Under the pieces are notes generated by a model. That model saw nothing but the letters and a program-made list of their open reading frames with translations. It made no database searches and was not told where the DNA came from. A program made the position numbers and the translations under genes. Source: Thalassolituus sp. (GTDB lineage Bacteria > Pseudomonadota > Gammaproteobacteria > Pseudomonadales > Oceanobacteraceae). From it: DNA of 56,214 nt. Numbering within the stretch: the first letter of the stretch is position 1; every line of letters starts with the position of its first letter. The stretch spans positions 1 to 56,214 of the forward strand of contig PDUK01000029.1 of the NCBI GenBank assembly GCA_006212115.1, written 5' to 3'. Shown here one piece after another: positions 1 through 8,235 of this stretch.

Positions 1-2485
1 CTTCGTACACAAGCACTGGCATATCAGCGGTACCTGCAGCGAAGTTAATCGGATCAGCGGAATCCAGCATGGCCTGGAATACTCCGAAGAAGCTCTCGAT
101 GCTATCTGAACCTTGTTCAACTCCACTTGCAGCCAGACCCGCAATGATACGAGGGCCAATCTGCGGGCTATTTTCGAGCAGTTTCACAACACCACCACCA
201 GGGTTACCCAGAGCTGCCGCTTTAATCTGCGGAATATTCGAGTTGTACGCTCGAACACTCGCATTGTTCGCAACCGACAGGAAGGTCGTACCGACAATCC
301 CGCCCAAAGAGTGACCTACGAAGTACACATTAGCCGGGTCAAGGTCATCCGCTGTATCGTCTGAGTTAATATCCATCTCATCGATAGATGCAGCCAAGTT
401 CAACATATCAAGAACGGTCTGACGAATAGCGTCTCGCGTACGTGCAAATTCACTGAGGTTGATATACAGGTCGCCTGATTCACCAGCAGACTCAGCGGTG
501 ACAGGGTTACCCTGAGCGTCAAGTGCACCTTGGAAAACCATGCTGACATTGCTTTGGTCAGCCGCCTTGCCGACGTTGTTGTGTCGCTCTGCCATTGCTG
601 CCAGCAAAGGCACGCTCTCCGCACCAGCCGCTTGAATCACACCAGCGCGTGCAGCAGCAAACGGGCTATTTGTGGCGGCATCAGATGCTGCCACCTGCTC
701 GACGTTAAACAAGCGCAGGCTATTGGCTTCACCACCACTGAGTGGAGCAATACCATGCATCACATGGTCAATCGCTATAGTTGCAATACATGCAGAGGCC
801 AACGCGTTACCCACCAGCAAACCTGCAGTACGATCTACCGTGATGCCATGTTGATAGATCACAACAGGCCAACCATCAGCTGGTTTACCAGAAGCAGGTC
901 CAGCGCCGTCAGGGTCACATGACGCGTCCGGCATCATTGCCAGAACAGGCACAGTGACATCACCCTGCTTTTCGGCATATGGGAAGCGCCATGTCACGTT
1001 AACACTACCATTGACGTCAGTAGGTGCAGCCTCAAGACCCAGCGCCAATGCAGCATTATTACTACCAGACCAGCTACCAAGCTCGGCATCGGCTGTACCC
1101 GCTACAGACAACGGTAAGAAATTAGGAATGGTGAGACCACCCTGAAGAATGGAGCCACCGGAAGAAATAGCATCGACCTGGACAGCAACGATTTCATCGA
1201 CGGTTGCTTCATCAGCATCCGGATTTGCTTCTTCAACGCCCGGACGCAGAGCCACGCTCAGAAACGCATCGTAAGAGATGGCAACCGCCGTAGAACCGTC
1301 CGACGTAATAGGCGTATATTCACGGGATGCAGGTTTATCGACGATAGTATCGACACCTGCGCCACTTCCATCAGCGATCGTTGTGATCAGGCCCTGATAG
1401 TAATTTGGAGAAAAGGCTTCGCTGGCCTTCAATTCATCACGAGTCGTGCTATCGATAGGAACGACCGTGGTTCCTGCCTGCGCATTGATTGCAGCCGCAA
1501 CACCATGCGCAATCGTCAGCAGCGTTCCCTCGGCAGTTTCCTCAGCGGTCGCTTGGTCTGCTCCCCCAGCAATCGCGGTCGCGATCACGGATGCAGAGAT
1601 AGTCGCTTCAGCTGCATCGATACTTGTAATCTGGGTAGTCAGGAAAGTTGCCGGAGCTGCCATTGCATGCAGCACATCCGTAGTACCAGTAGTTGTAAAC
1701 GCATAACTCAGAATGATGTTGTCCTGGGTCACCTGACCTGAGGTCGCACCATTCAGGAAAGCACCTGCCAACGACTCCCATGCCTGAACCGCATCACGAA
1801 CAGGTTGCAGTGAGGGCGCAGGTAACTCGAGATCACTTGTAACAAGGTCGTATTCAGCAGACGGGCCAACCTCGACACCGCTAGCGGACGCCAGTGAATC
1901 AGTAAGGACCACCAGGTACTTAGTTTTTGGATCAAGAGGTGTCTTAGGGAGAATCTGGATGGCTGGAGTAGAGCCACCATCCATTGTGATAAAGCGAGCT
2001 TCGTAGTCAGTACCAGCAACTGGCTGATCGGCAGCAAACGGGTTAGCGCTCTCGTTTGCTACGATGGTGCTGATGTCGAGCGGGTCAATGGCAGCATTAT
2101 CTTCGCTATTCTTGAGCTTCACCAGCAATACAGTCTGACCTGCAACAACAGTGTCAGCATCAAGGTCGGCGTTAAACTTGACGTAAATTGCTGCCGAGGT
2201 AGAAAAGCCGTCGAGCTTATTCAATGCAGTGGTGACTGGGGGTGTCGTGTCACTAGTATTTGCGGTGCCATCTGTCTCAGCGGCATCAGCAAACAGGAAA
2301 TCATTTGCCAGGGGCAGGTTTGCACTACCAGCTGAGAATATGGGAGATACACGAGATACCTCCGACCCTGGAGACCCGGCAGTAACCGCGCCAGTATCAA
2401 CTTTGTAATCACCGCCAGTGTTACAACCCGCAAGACCTGCGGCTGTGGCTGCGATGGCCAGACTGAGTAAAGTCTTCTTCACCAT
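1..2485 (-). CDS. Extracellular lipase lipoprotein (Pla-1/cef/VolA-like), C-terminus cut by window edge
   Basis: The frame is open from an ATG at 2485 to the window edge, so the C-terminus is missing. Residues 1-21 form a lipoprotein signal with lipobox LAGC, so the protein should be lipid-anchored, probably on the outer membrane or surface. An Ala/Thr/Asp-rich N-terminal region, with a segment reading like a bacterial Ig-like domain, precedes an alpha/beta-hydrolase region. The nucleophile elbow GHSLGG is encoded near 305-325. This layout fits the large Pla-1/cef extracellular lipases and VolA lysophospholipases of marine gammaproteobacteria. The substrate is inferred to be a phospholipid or acylglycerol. 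The catalytic Asp and His would lie in the missing or unassigned part. It is divergent from the thiolase gene, and the type II secretion genes gspNCD in this window are a plausible export route. Confidence 0.8.
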   Translation of the reverse strand, partial: MVKKTLLSLAIAATAAGLAGCNTGGDYKVDTGAVTAGSPGSEVSRVSPIFSAGSANLPLANDFLFADAAETDGTANTSDTTPPVTTALNKLDGFSTSAAIYVKFNADLDADTVVAGQTVLLVKLKNSEDNAAIDPLDISTIVANESANPFAADQPVAGTDYEARFITMDGGSTPAIQILPKTPLDPKTKYLVVLTDSLASASGVEVGPSAEYDLVTSDLELPAPSLQPVRDAVQAWESLAGAFLNGATSGQVTQDNIILSYAFTTTGTTDVLHAMAAPATFLTTQITSIDAAEATISASVIATAIAGGADQATAEETAEGTLLTIAHGVAAAINAQAGTTVVPIDSTTRDELKASEAFSPNYYQGLITTIADGSGAGVDTIVDKPASREYTPITSDGSTAVAISYDAFLSVALRPGVEEANPDADEATVDEIVAVQVDAISSGGSILQGGLTIPNFLPLSVAGTADAELGSWSGSNNAALALGLEAAPTDVNGSVNVTWRFPYAEKQGDVTVPVLAMMPDASCDPDGAGPASGKPADGWPVVIYQHGITVDRTAGLLVGNALASACIATIAIDHVMHGIAPLSGGEANSLRLFNVEQVAASDAATNSPFAAARAGVIQAAGAESVPLLAAMAERHNNVGKAADQSNVSMVFQGALDAQGNPVTAESAGESGDLYINLSEFARTRDAIRQTVLDMLNLAASIDEMDINSDDTADDLDPANVYFVGHSLGGIVGTTFLSVANNASVRAYNSNIPQIKAAALGNPGGGVVKLLENSPQIGPRIIAGLAASGVEQGSDSIESFFGVFQAMLDSADPINFAAGTADMPVLVYE

Positions 2486-2706
2486 ACATGTACCTGTTAT
2501 GTGTTGTTATGGTTATCAGATGCGTTGGTACACGCATCCCTTGCGCATATCAGCAATCACCTGACTATAATCCCGTGGCGTCACACCCTCATCGCCCGAA
2601 AGTATGATTCGCCCCCTCAAATGGGTGGATTTTGTATCTGATCGTAATCAAACATAGTTCAAATCCGCCAACCTACCAAACCGAGGGATAGGATTTATAC
2701 GAGCCT

Positions 2707-2735
2707 TTGACATAGAATAGTCGGCCTTTTAAACC
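2707..2735 (+). promoter_or_regulatory. Candidate sigma-70 promoter for the thiolase gene
   Basis: TTGACA at 2707-2712 matches the -35 consensus exactly. A poor -10 (TAAACC) lies 17 bases downstream at 2730-2735. An alternative TATAAT at 2566-2571 has no good -35. Either could drive the thiolase gene. Confidence 0.3.
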
Positions 2736-2761
2736 AACCCACCCCGAGACAGGAGATTCCT

Positions 2762-3952
2762 ATGTCGTCTAATCAGGATTCCGTTGTAATTGTTGCTGGC
2801 GCCCGTACCCCTATGGGTGGCTTTATGGGCAGCCTCAGCACCGTTTCTGCACCCGAGCTTGGCGCAATCGCGATTGAAGAAGCCGTTAAGCGTTCAGGCC
2901 TGCAGCCTGCGGACATTCAGGAAGTCATCATAGGCAATGTATTGTCTGCGGGTCTGCGCCAGGGCCCTGCCCGTCAGGCTATGCGTAAAGCCGGTCTGCC
3001 AGATAACACAGGTGCAACCACGATCAACAAACTGTGCGGATCAGGTATGAAAGCTACCATGATGGCGCATGACGCGATCAAAGCAGGTTCTGTTGATGTG
3101 GCAGTCGCCGGTGGTATGGAGTCAATGTCCAAGGCACCTTACATCCTTGAAAATGCACGTGGCGGTTACCGTATGGGCCATGGTGATCAAGCAAAAGATC
3201 ACATGTTCTTTGATGGTTTGGAAGACGCTGAGACCGGCAAACTGATGGGCGCTTTCGCTCAGGACATGTCCAACAAGAAAGAATACACCCGCGAGCAGAT
3301 GGATGAATACGCGATCCGCTCACTGAATCGTGCAAAAGCGGCGATTGAGAAAGGTCTTAACACTGCTGAAATCGTACCTGTTACTGTAAAAAGCCGTCGC
3401 GGTGAGACTGTTGTTGAGCAGGACGAACAGCCATTCAACGCGAACATCGAGAAGATCCCATCTCTTCGCCCTGCTTTTGCGAAAGACGGCACCATTACGG
3501 CAGCAAATGCTTCATCTATCTCTGATGGCGCATCTGCTCTGGTACTGGCGCGTGAATCAGTCGCGGCCGAGAAAGGTCTGACTCCGGTTGCTCGCATTGT
3601 TGCGCACAGCACTCACTCACAGCACCCTTCTGAATTTACAGCGGCTCCATGTGGTGCGATTGAAACATTGCTGGCCAAGACTGGCTGGACTAAAGACGAC
3701 GTCGATCTTTGGGAAATCAACGAAGCCTTCGCTATGGTTGCTATGATGCCAATCGACGCATTCGGACTGGATGCTGAGAAAGTAAACATCTACGGCGGTG
3801 CCTGTGCACAGGGCCACCCTGTTGGCTCTACAGGCTCACGTCTGATCGTGACCCTGATGAACGCCCTGAAAAACACGGGTGGCAAGAAAGGTATTGCTGC
3901 TTTGTGTATCGGTGGTGGTGAAGCAGTTGCCGTTGCGATCGAAATGATCTGA
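2762..3952 (+). CDS. Acetyl-CoA C-acetyltransferase (thiolase)
   Basis: This 396-residue protein has the full length of a biosynthetic-type thiolase, which condenses two acetyl-CoA to acetoacetyl-CoA or runs the reverse reaction. All catalytic elements are present: the acyl-accepting Cys92 in KLCGSGMKA, the NEAFA motif, His352 in AQGHPVGSTG, and Cys382 in CIGGGE. These match the Cys/His/Cys positions of the Zoogloea enzyme closely. The more usual GHPIGASG reads GHPVGSTG here, a conservative variation. The start ATG follows the purine-rich sequence GAGACAGGAG. No partner gene of fatty-acid oxidation or polyhydroxybutyrate synthesis is adjacent, so the pathway cannot be fixed. A strong terminator follows directly, so it is probably monocistronic. 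Confidence 0.93.
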   Translation: MSSNQDSVVIVAGARTPMGGFMGSLSTVSAPELGAIAIEEAVKRSGLQPADIQEVIIGNVLSAGLRQGPARQAMRKAGLPDNTGATTINKLCGSGMKATMMAHDAIKAGSVDVAVAGGMESMSKAPYILENARGGYRMGHGDQAKDHMFFDGLEDAETGKLMGAFAQDMSNKKEYTREQMDEYAIRSLNRAKAAIEKGLNTAEIVPVTVKSRRGETVVEQDEQPFNANIEKIPSLRPAFAKDGTITAANASSISDGASALVLARESVAAEKGLTPVARIVAHSTHSQHPSEFTAAPCGAIETLLAKTGWTKDDVDLWEINEAFAMVAMMPIDAFGLDAEKVNIYGGACAQGHPVGSTGSRLIVTLMNALKNTGGKKGIAALCIGGGEAVAVAIEMI

Positions 3953-3970
3953 TTGCAGCGCTAACGAAAG

Positions 3971-3995
3971 AAGCCGGCTTAACGCCGGCTTTTTT
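3971..3995 (+). terminator. Rho-independent terminator of the thiolase gene
   Basis: An 8-bp stem (AAGCCGGC / GCCGGCTT) with a 5-base loop runs into a T tract, 18 bases after the thiolase stop. Confidence 0.88.
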
Positions 3996-4026
3996 GTGCC
4001 TCGCACATAGCGAGCTTACTCAGAGA

Positions 4027-4284
4027 GTTAAAGCGTCAGCGAGGCCGTCACAGCAAGGCAAAAACCTTCGAGAAAGCGGAGCTAGTTATAAAACTGGGCC
4101 GTCGCCGAAGAAGTCATAGCGCGGCAAACATCGGCCAAAGAAACGGAGCGCTTATATCAGTTAAAGCGTCAGCGAGGCCGTCACAGCAAGGCAAAAGCAT
4201 TCGAGAAAGCAGAGTTTACTTTAGTAAATGAGCATTTCGAGAAGGTTTTTAACAACGCTGTGACAACGCAGCTAGCTTTAAAAC
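4027..4284. repeat. Cluster of long hairpin-type intergenic repeats
   Basis: Three head-to-tail arms of about 63 bases begin at 4027, near 4093 and at 4160. The first and third share 37 identical bases at their start; the middle arm has diverged. An inverted arm follows at about 4226-4284, so 4160-4284 is a long imperfect palindrome centred on GTTTACTTTAGTAAAT near 4221. The arms could fold into a large RNA or DNA hairpin. This is the architecture of non-autonomous palindromic repeats such as MITEs or ERIC-like elements; no transposase is nearby. As written, the right part lies under the extended 3' end of purU. A more distant repeat of similar plan is at about 56007-56110. Confidence 0.75.
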
Positions 4285-5143
4285 ACGATTGTTTTGTTAC
4301 CGTGGTTTTGTTACCGTGGAGGAGTACTCTATCTTCCAAATGACTCCGCACCCCTCGCGCCAGGACTGACTTTTCAACGTCTTTCCCTAAGCGCACCATG
4401 TCTTCAACTGTGTCGTTGTGACTGATACGGATAACGTCCTGGTCGATAATCGGCCCGGCATCCAGCTCCTGAGTCACGTAGTGGCAAGTCGCACCAATCA
4501 GTTTTACACCGCGCTCTGCGGCCTGATGGTATGGTTTCGCACCGACGAACGACGGCAGGAAGCTGTGATGGATATTGATCACCTGACCAACATATTGCTG
4601 ACAAATCTCTGGAGGAAGAATCTGCATGTAACGCGCTAGGACAATGGTGTCGGCTTTATGCTCTTCAATAATCGCAGTCACACGACGGAAGTGCTCTGCC
4701 TTATTGTCTTTATCGACAGGCACGTGGAAGTACGGAATACCGTGCCATTCCACCAGTGAGCGCAGATCATCATGGTTTGAAATTACACATGGAATATCGC
4801 ATTCAAGTTCACCACTGTGCCACCTGTGCAACAGATCTACCAGGCAGTGGCTCTGCTTGGAAGCCATCAGAATAACTTTCTTGGGAGCGCCACTATCACT
4901 CAGCTGCCAGCTCATCTCGAATTCATCAGCAATCGGGGCAAACGCCTCTTCTAAGCCTTTAACATCGAATGGGAGGGAATCAGCCCGGATGCAGTGGCGC
5001 ATAAAAAAGCGTCCACTCTCAGGGTCTGAATAATGATTAGCTTGTACGATCCAGCCACCATGGCTCGAAAAGAACTGGCCAACTTTGGCCACAATCCCCA
5101 CCCTGTCAGGGCAAGAGATAGTAAGACGAAATACTCTTTCCAT
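4181..5143 (-). CDS. purU: Formyltetrahydrofolate deformylase with an aberrant C-terminal extension
   Basis: PurU hydrolyses 10-formyltetrahydrofolate to formate and tetrahydrofolate, feeding PurT and balancing one-carbon pools. An N-terminal ACT domain (about residues 1-85, start MERVFRLTISCPDR) precedes a formyltransferase-fold domain containing NIHHSFLPSFVGAKPYHQA. The ATG at 5143 is preferred because homologues begin here; a GTG at 5158 is the alternative. The family normally ends soon after the conserved LEDRVLLHGNKT. Here a 14-bp tandem duplication (4291-4304 and 4305-4318) shifts the frame just after that motif. Reading then continues about 36 codons through the hairpin repeat to a stop at 4181. 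Removing one copy restores an end of HGNKTIVF and a stop at 4278, giving 283 residues, the normal length. The enzyme core is intact, so activity may survive. Confidence 0.9.
   Translation of the reverse strand: MERVFRLTISCPDRVGIVAKVGQFFSSHGGWIVQANHYSDPESGRFFMRHCIRADSLPFDVKGLEEAFAPIADEFEMSWQLSDSGAPKKVILMASKQSHCLVDLLHRWHSGELECDIPCVISNHDDLRSLVEWHGIPYFHVPVDKDNKAEHFRRVTAIIEEHKADTIVLARYMQILPPEICQQYVGQVINIHHSFLPSFVGAKPYHQAAERGVKLIGATCHYVTQELDAGPIIDQDVIRISHNDTVEDMVRLGKDVEKSVLARGVRSHLEDRVLLHGNKTTVTKQSCFKASCVVTALLKTFSKCSFTKVNSAFSNAFALL
4291..4318. repeat. 14-bp tandem duplication inside purU
   Basis: GTTTTGTTACCGTG occurs twice with no gap (4291-4304, 4305-4318). Fourteen is not a multiple of three, so the purU frame shifts and the presumed ancestral stop at 4278-4280 is bypassed. 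Confidence 0.95.
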
Positions 5144-5255
5144 AATGTGATATAACACTCAATAACGATGGACATCAGCTTGCAACGGCTGATCAATCAT
5201 GGTCAACTATTTGACGTTTTTACGCCTGTTCAGAACACCACACAGAGACGGATCT

Positions 5256-6041
5256 ATGTTACTCCTACGGACGTTTATCATCAGCCTTTTTTTCTGCCTT
5301 CCTGTGCACGCTATATCCAGCGATGGCGCACCTTTGGCCGAAGAGCTGCGCGTCTTCAAACTCAGCACGGATGTGAAGCTGCTACTGCTTAAGTATTACC
5401 ACGTTCAGGCCGACGAAGGAAATTCACAACTCGTTGAAGAAGTACTGCGTCATAGAGATGAAGTTGCCTACCAGAAAGACCGTTTATTCCAGGAAATGTC
5501 GGAAGGCTACAGTGAGAAGCAGAGCCGGATCGACGGGCACTGGGTCGAATTCAATACTTTGCTGGATCAGAATATTAACGAAATTCGGGAGAGCAATTAT
5601 CCGGAGCTGCAGGTCGTCACACTGATGCGTAAAGCTCAGCGGGCCATGCTCGACGAGCTGGAACAACTCTCGCAAAGTATTCTCAGCAATAACGAAGTTT
5701 CTCTCTCTGAGCTGACTCTGTGGCAGCGCGACCAGAAGAATTTATTAATCGAGGTTGTTGAGCGCTACATTGAGCGCGCGGCATCTTCTATGGGCGCACC
5801 GCTGACCATCGACAGTGTCGATATCAACGTTCTGTGCCAGCGTTTTGATCGAGGTATCGAGGACATGCTTACACGTGTATCCTCGTCTGAAGCGCAACGC
5901 CTGTTGAATAAAGTGCGCAGCCAATGGCTGTTTATCGAAACCGCCGCCACAGACACAAACGCGCGCCTGATCCCTTTCCTCGTAATGCGCTATGCCGACA
6001 GCATCCTCGCACGCCTTGATGATGTCGCTCACCATATCTGA
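5256..6041 (+). CDS. Exported protein of unknown function
   Basis: I do not recognise this 261-residue protein. The ATG at 5256 is chosen because a clean signal peptide follows (hydrophobic LLLRTFIISLFFCLPVHA, likely cleavage after VHA), which makes it periplasmic. A longer frame from 5199 would put 19 non-signal residues in front. The mature part is predicted mostly helical and charged, with many Glu, Gln, Leu and Arg residues and no Cys cluster. It resembles in a general way the periplasmic helical sensor regions of chemoreceptors or histidine kinases, but no transmitter domain or second membrane segment is present. It is divergent from purU and followed by a 140-base gap before the CBS gene, so no operon partner is clear. 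Confidence 0.6.
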   Translation: MLLLRTFIISLFFCLPVHAISSDGAPLAEELRVFKLSTDVKLLLLKYYHVQADEGNSQLVEEVLRHRDEVAYQKDRLFQEMSEGYSEKQSRIDGHWVEFNTLLDQNINEIRESNYPELQVVTLMRKAQRAMLDELEQLSQSILSNNEVSLSELTLWQRDQKNLLIEVVERYIERAASSMGAPLTIDSVDINVLCQRFDRGIEDMLTRVSSSEAQRLLNKVRSQWLFIETAATDTNARLIPFLVMRYADSILARLDDVAHHI

Positions 6042-6184
6042 GGCAATAGTGGCATCGATGGATTTCGCAAATATTGAGCATAGATACATTAACTATAGAC
6101 AGGCGCATGTCTTTGCCTGATACCGATAAGCAAAAGGCTTACGGCTATACTTAACGTATGTAAGCGCAGCATGGCAGCGTGTGT

Positions 6185-6775
6185 ATGAGTTTAATTGTCT
6201 TCGATATGGGACGCCGGATAGAAACCCCGGTTGCATCTCCCCGCAGAAGAATAAGTCCCCTTTCCGGCATCAGTCGTACAGATGCCGTCGAGCAGCAAAA
6301 CGATCATGATGGCGAGCTCCTGACCTATTCCCGACAGGGACAACAGGAGCATGACGAGCATTCACCACAAGCTGTCGCCCTCACCTCTGACATTATGATC
6401 CAGCCTGTTATCACAGTTGAAAGTAGTGCTTCTATTGGGCACGCCTATTCTCTGATGAGGCAACACGGTATTCACCATCTACCTGTGATGGACACTGATC
6501 ACCGTGTATTGGCAATGGTATCTGACCGCCTGATACTAAGATCTCTGGTCGAAAATAATGCCAGTAATGAAGACCCCGTCATACGTATCGCTGCCAGACC
6601 CGTATACTGTACAGAAGAAGACGCAGATATTCGTCAAACGGCCCACCTGTTGTGCGAATACCACATTGGTGCCCTACCAGTACTGAATGATAAAGAACAA
6701 CTGGTGGGCATCGTGACAGGCAGCGACCTGTTGCACGTTATCAGTGATTACGGGCCGTTGGAATTATGGGCCTGA
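6185..6775 (+). CDS. Tandem CBS-domain protein
   Basis: This protein of about 196 residues has a variable, polar N-terminal 65 residues followed by two CBS motifs. The first begins at DIMIQPVITVESSASIGHAY and contains HGIHHLPVMD. The second begins near VIRIAARPVYC and ends in GALPVLNDKEQLVGIVTGSD. CBS pairs bind adenine nucleotides or S-adenosylmethionine and usually regulate a partner enzyme or transporter. No catalytic domain is fused, so it may act in trans. The start could be the GTG at 6179 or the ATG at 6185; neither has a strong ribosome site. The next gene is ppnN, a nucleotide-metabolism enzyme, about 67 bases downstream on the same strand, but co-function is only a guess. Confidence 0.82.
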   Translation: MSLIVFDMGRRIETPVASPRRRISPLSGISRTDAVEQQNDHDGELLTYSRQGQQEHDEHSPQAVALTSDIMIQPVITVESSASIGHAYSLMRQHGIHHLPVMDTDHRVLAMVSDRLILRSLVENNASNEDPVIRIAARPVYCTEEDADIRQTAHLLCEYHIGALPVLNDKEQLVGIVTGSDLLHVISDYGPLELWA

Positions 6776-6842
6776 CAAGCCACTCATCATTGACAATAAA
6801 CGCCTGCAATAACAACAACAGCAGGCTATGGAGTGAATTACT

Positions 6843-8207
6843 TTGGCTAAACAATACGAATTGATCCATCCGAAAACCCATCTTCGTGTGTTGTCACAGC
6901 ACGAAATACAACAACTCAAAGACGTAGGAAGCGGCGCGCATGAGATGCTACGACGCTGTTCCTTTGCTGTTTTATCTGCCGGCAGCATGGAAGACGATTA
7001 CACCCGCCTGGAAGAAAGCTATCGTGATTTCAGTATCAGCGTAGAACAGGAAGAGCGTGGCATTGTTCTGCAACTCAGTGGTGCTCCCTCTGGTGCGTTT
7101 GTCGACGACGAAATTATCCGCGGCGTCAGGGAGCAGCTTTTCTCGGTACTGAGAGACATCCTCTACGCCGAAGAGAATATTCTTAAAGCTCATCGTTTTG
7201 ATCTGAGCAAAAGCGAAGACATTACCAATGCCGTCTTTCACATTCTACGCAATGCTAACCTCCTGCAACCCGATGTCGAACCTAAACTCGTCGTATGCTG
7301 GGGAGGACATTCGATTCCACCCAATGAATACCAATACACCAAAGAAGTCGGCTACGAACTAGGCCTACGCGGCCTCGATATCGGCACCGGGTGTGGACCG
7401 GGGGCAATGAAGGGACCAATGAAAGGTGCCACCATCGGACATGCCAAACAGCACATCCGCAACGGTCGCTATATCGGCATTACCGAGCCGGGCATTATTG
7501 CCGCGGAATCTCCCAACCCAATCGTAAATGAACTGGTTATTCTGCCAGATATAGAAAAGCGCCTTGAAGCATTCGTACGCATGGCGCACGGCATTATTAT
7601 TTTCCCGGGTGGCCCGGGTACAGCGGAGGAAATTCTCTACATACTTGGTGTGCTTTCACACCCAGCCAATAAAGATATTCCTTATCCATTAGTGATTACA
7701 GGACCAGAAGAAACCCGTGATTACCTGATGGATATTGATCGTTTTATTGGCGATACACTCGGGAAAGAAGCGCAGTCGCGCTACGAACTGATCATTAATG
7801 ATCCTGTGACCGTCGCCCGTAGAATGAAAGCAGGCATGGAATCTGTACGCCAGTACCGTCGCGATAATAACGATGCCTACTTCTATAACTGGACATTGAA
7901 AATCGACCCTGATTTTCAGGCACCGTTCGAGCCTACCCACGAGAATATGAAAACGTTACGACTGAACCGCGATGCACCTTTTCATGAATTGGCTGCGGAC
8001 CTGAGACGAGCGTTTTCTGGGATTGTCGCGGGTAACGTCAAGGCTGATGGCGTCGAGTTGGTACGTAAACATGGTCCTTATGAGATCCATGGTGACGCCG
8101 ACATCCTCGATGGCATGGACCGATTACTGAGAGCGATGGTTGCCCATGGTCGAATGAAGATCAGCGGTAACTACGAACCTTGCTACCGCATCGTGAAAAA
8201 CGAGTGA
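6843..8207 (+). CDS. ppnN: Pyrimidine/purine-5'-nucleotide nucleosidase PpnN (YgdH/LOG family)
   Basis: PpnN cleaves nucleoside 5'-monophosphates into base and ribose 5-phosphate; in E. coli it is stimulated by (p)ppGpp. The 454-residue length matches E. coli YgdH. The N-terminal region (RCSFAVLSAGS, then VLRDILYA) and the C-terminal DUF3412-like region flank a central Rossmann-like core. The core carries VVCWGGHSIP and the family signature FPGGPGTAEE at about residues 252-261. The start is a TTG at 6843 preceded by GGAG 8-13 bases upstream; homologues begin about here and no better ATG exists. It is convergent with the alkaline phosphatase gene. Confidence 0.92.
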   Translation: MAKQYELIHPKTHLRVLSQHEIQQLKDVGSGAHEMLRRCSFAVLSAGSMEDDYTRLEESYRDFSISVEQEERGIVLQLSGAPSGAFVDDEIIRGVREQLFSVLRDILYAEENILKAHRFDLSKSEDITNAVFHILRNANLLQPDVEPKLVVCWGGHSIPPNEYQYTKEVGYELGLRGLDIGTGCGPGAMKGPMKGATIGHAKQHIRNGRYIGITEPGIIAAESPNPIVNELVILPDIEKRLEAFVRMAHGIIIFPGGPGTAEEILYILGVLSHPANKDIPYPLVITGPEETRDYLMDIDRFIGDTLGKEAQSRYELIINDPVTVARRMKAGMESVRQYRRDNNDAYFYNWTLKIDPDFQAPFEPTHENMKTLRLNRDAPFHELAADLRRAFSGIVAGNVKADGVELVRKHGPYEIHGDADILDGMDRLLRAMVAHGRMKISGNYEPCYRIVKNE

Positions 8208-8235
8208 CTTGCTTAGCGTGGATCAAAACCCCGCA

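Noticed and set aside
4418-5033. Plus-strand frames opposite purU
   Set aside because: They are out-of-frame shadows of the conserved purU sequence.
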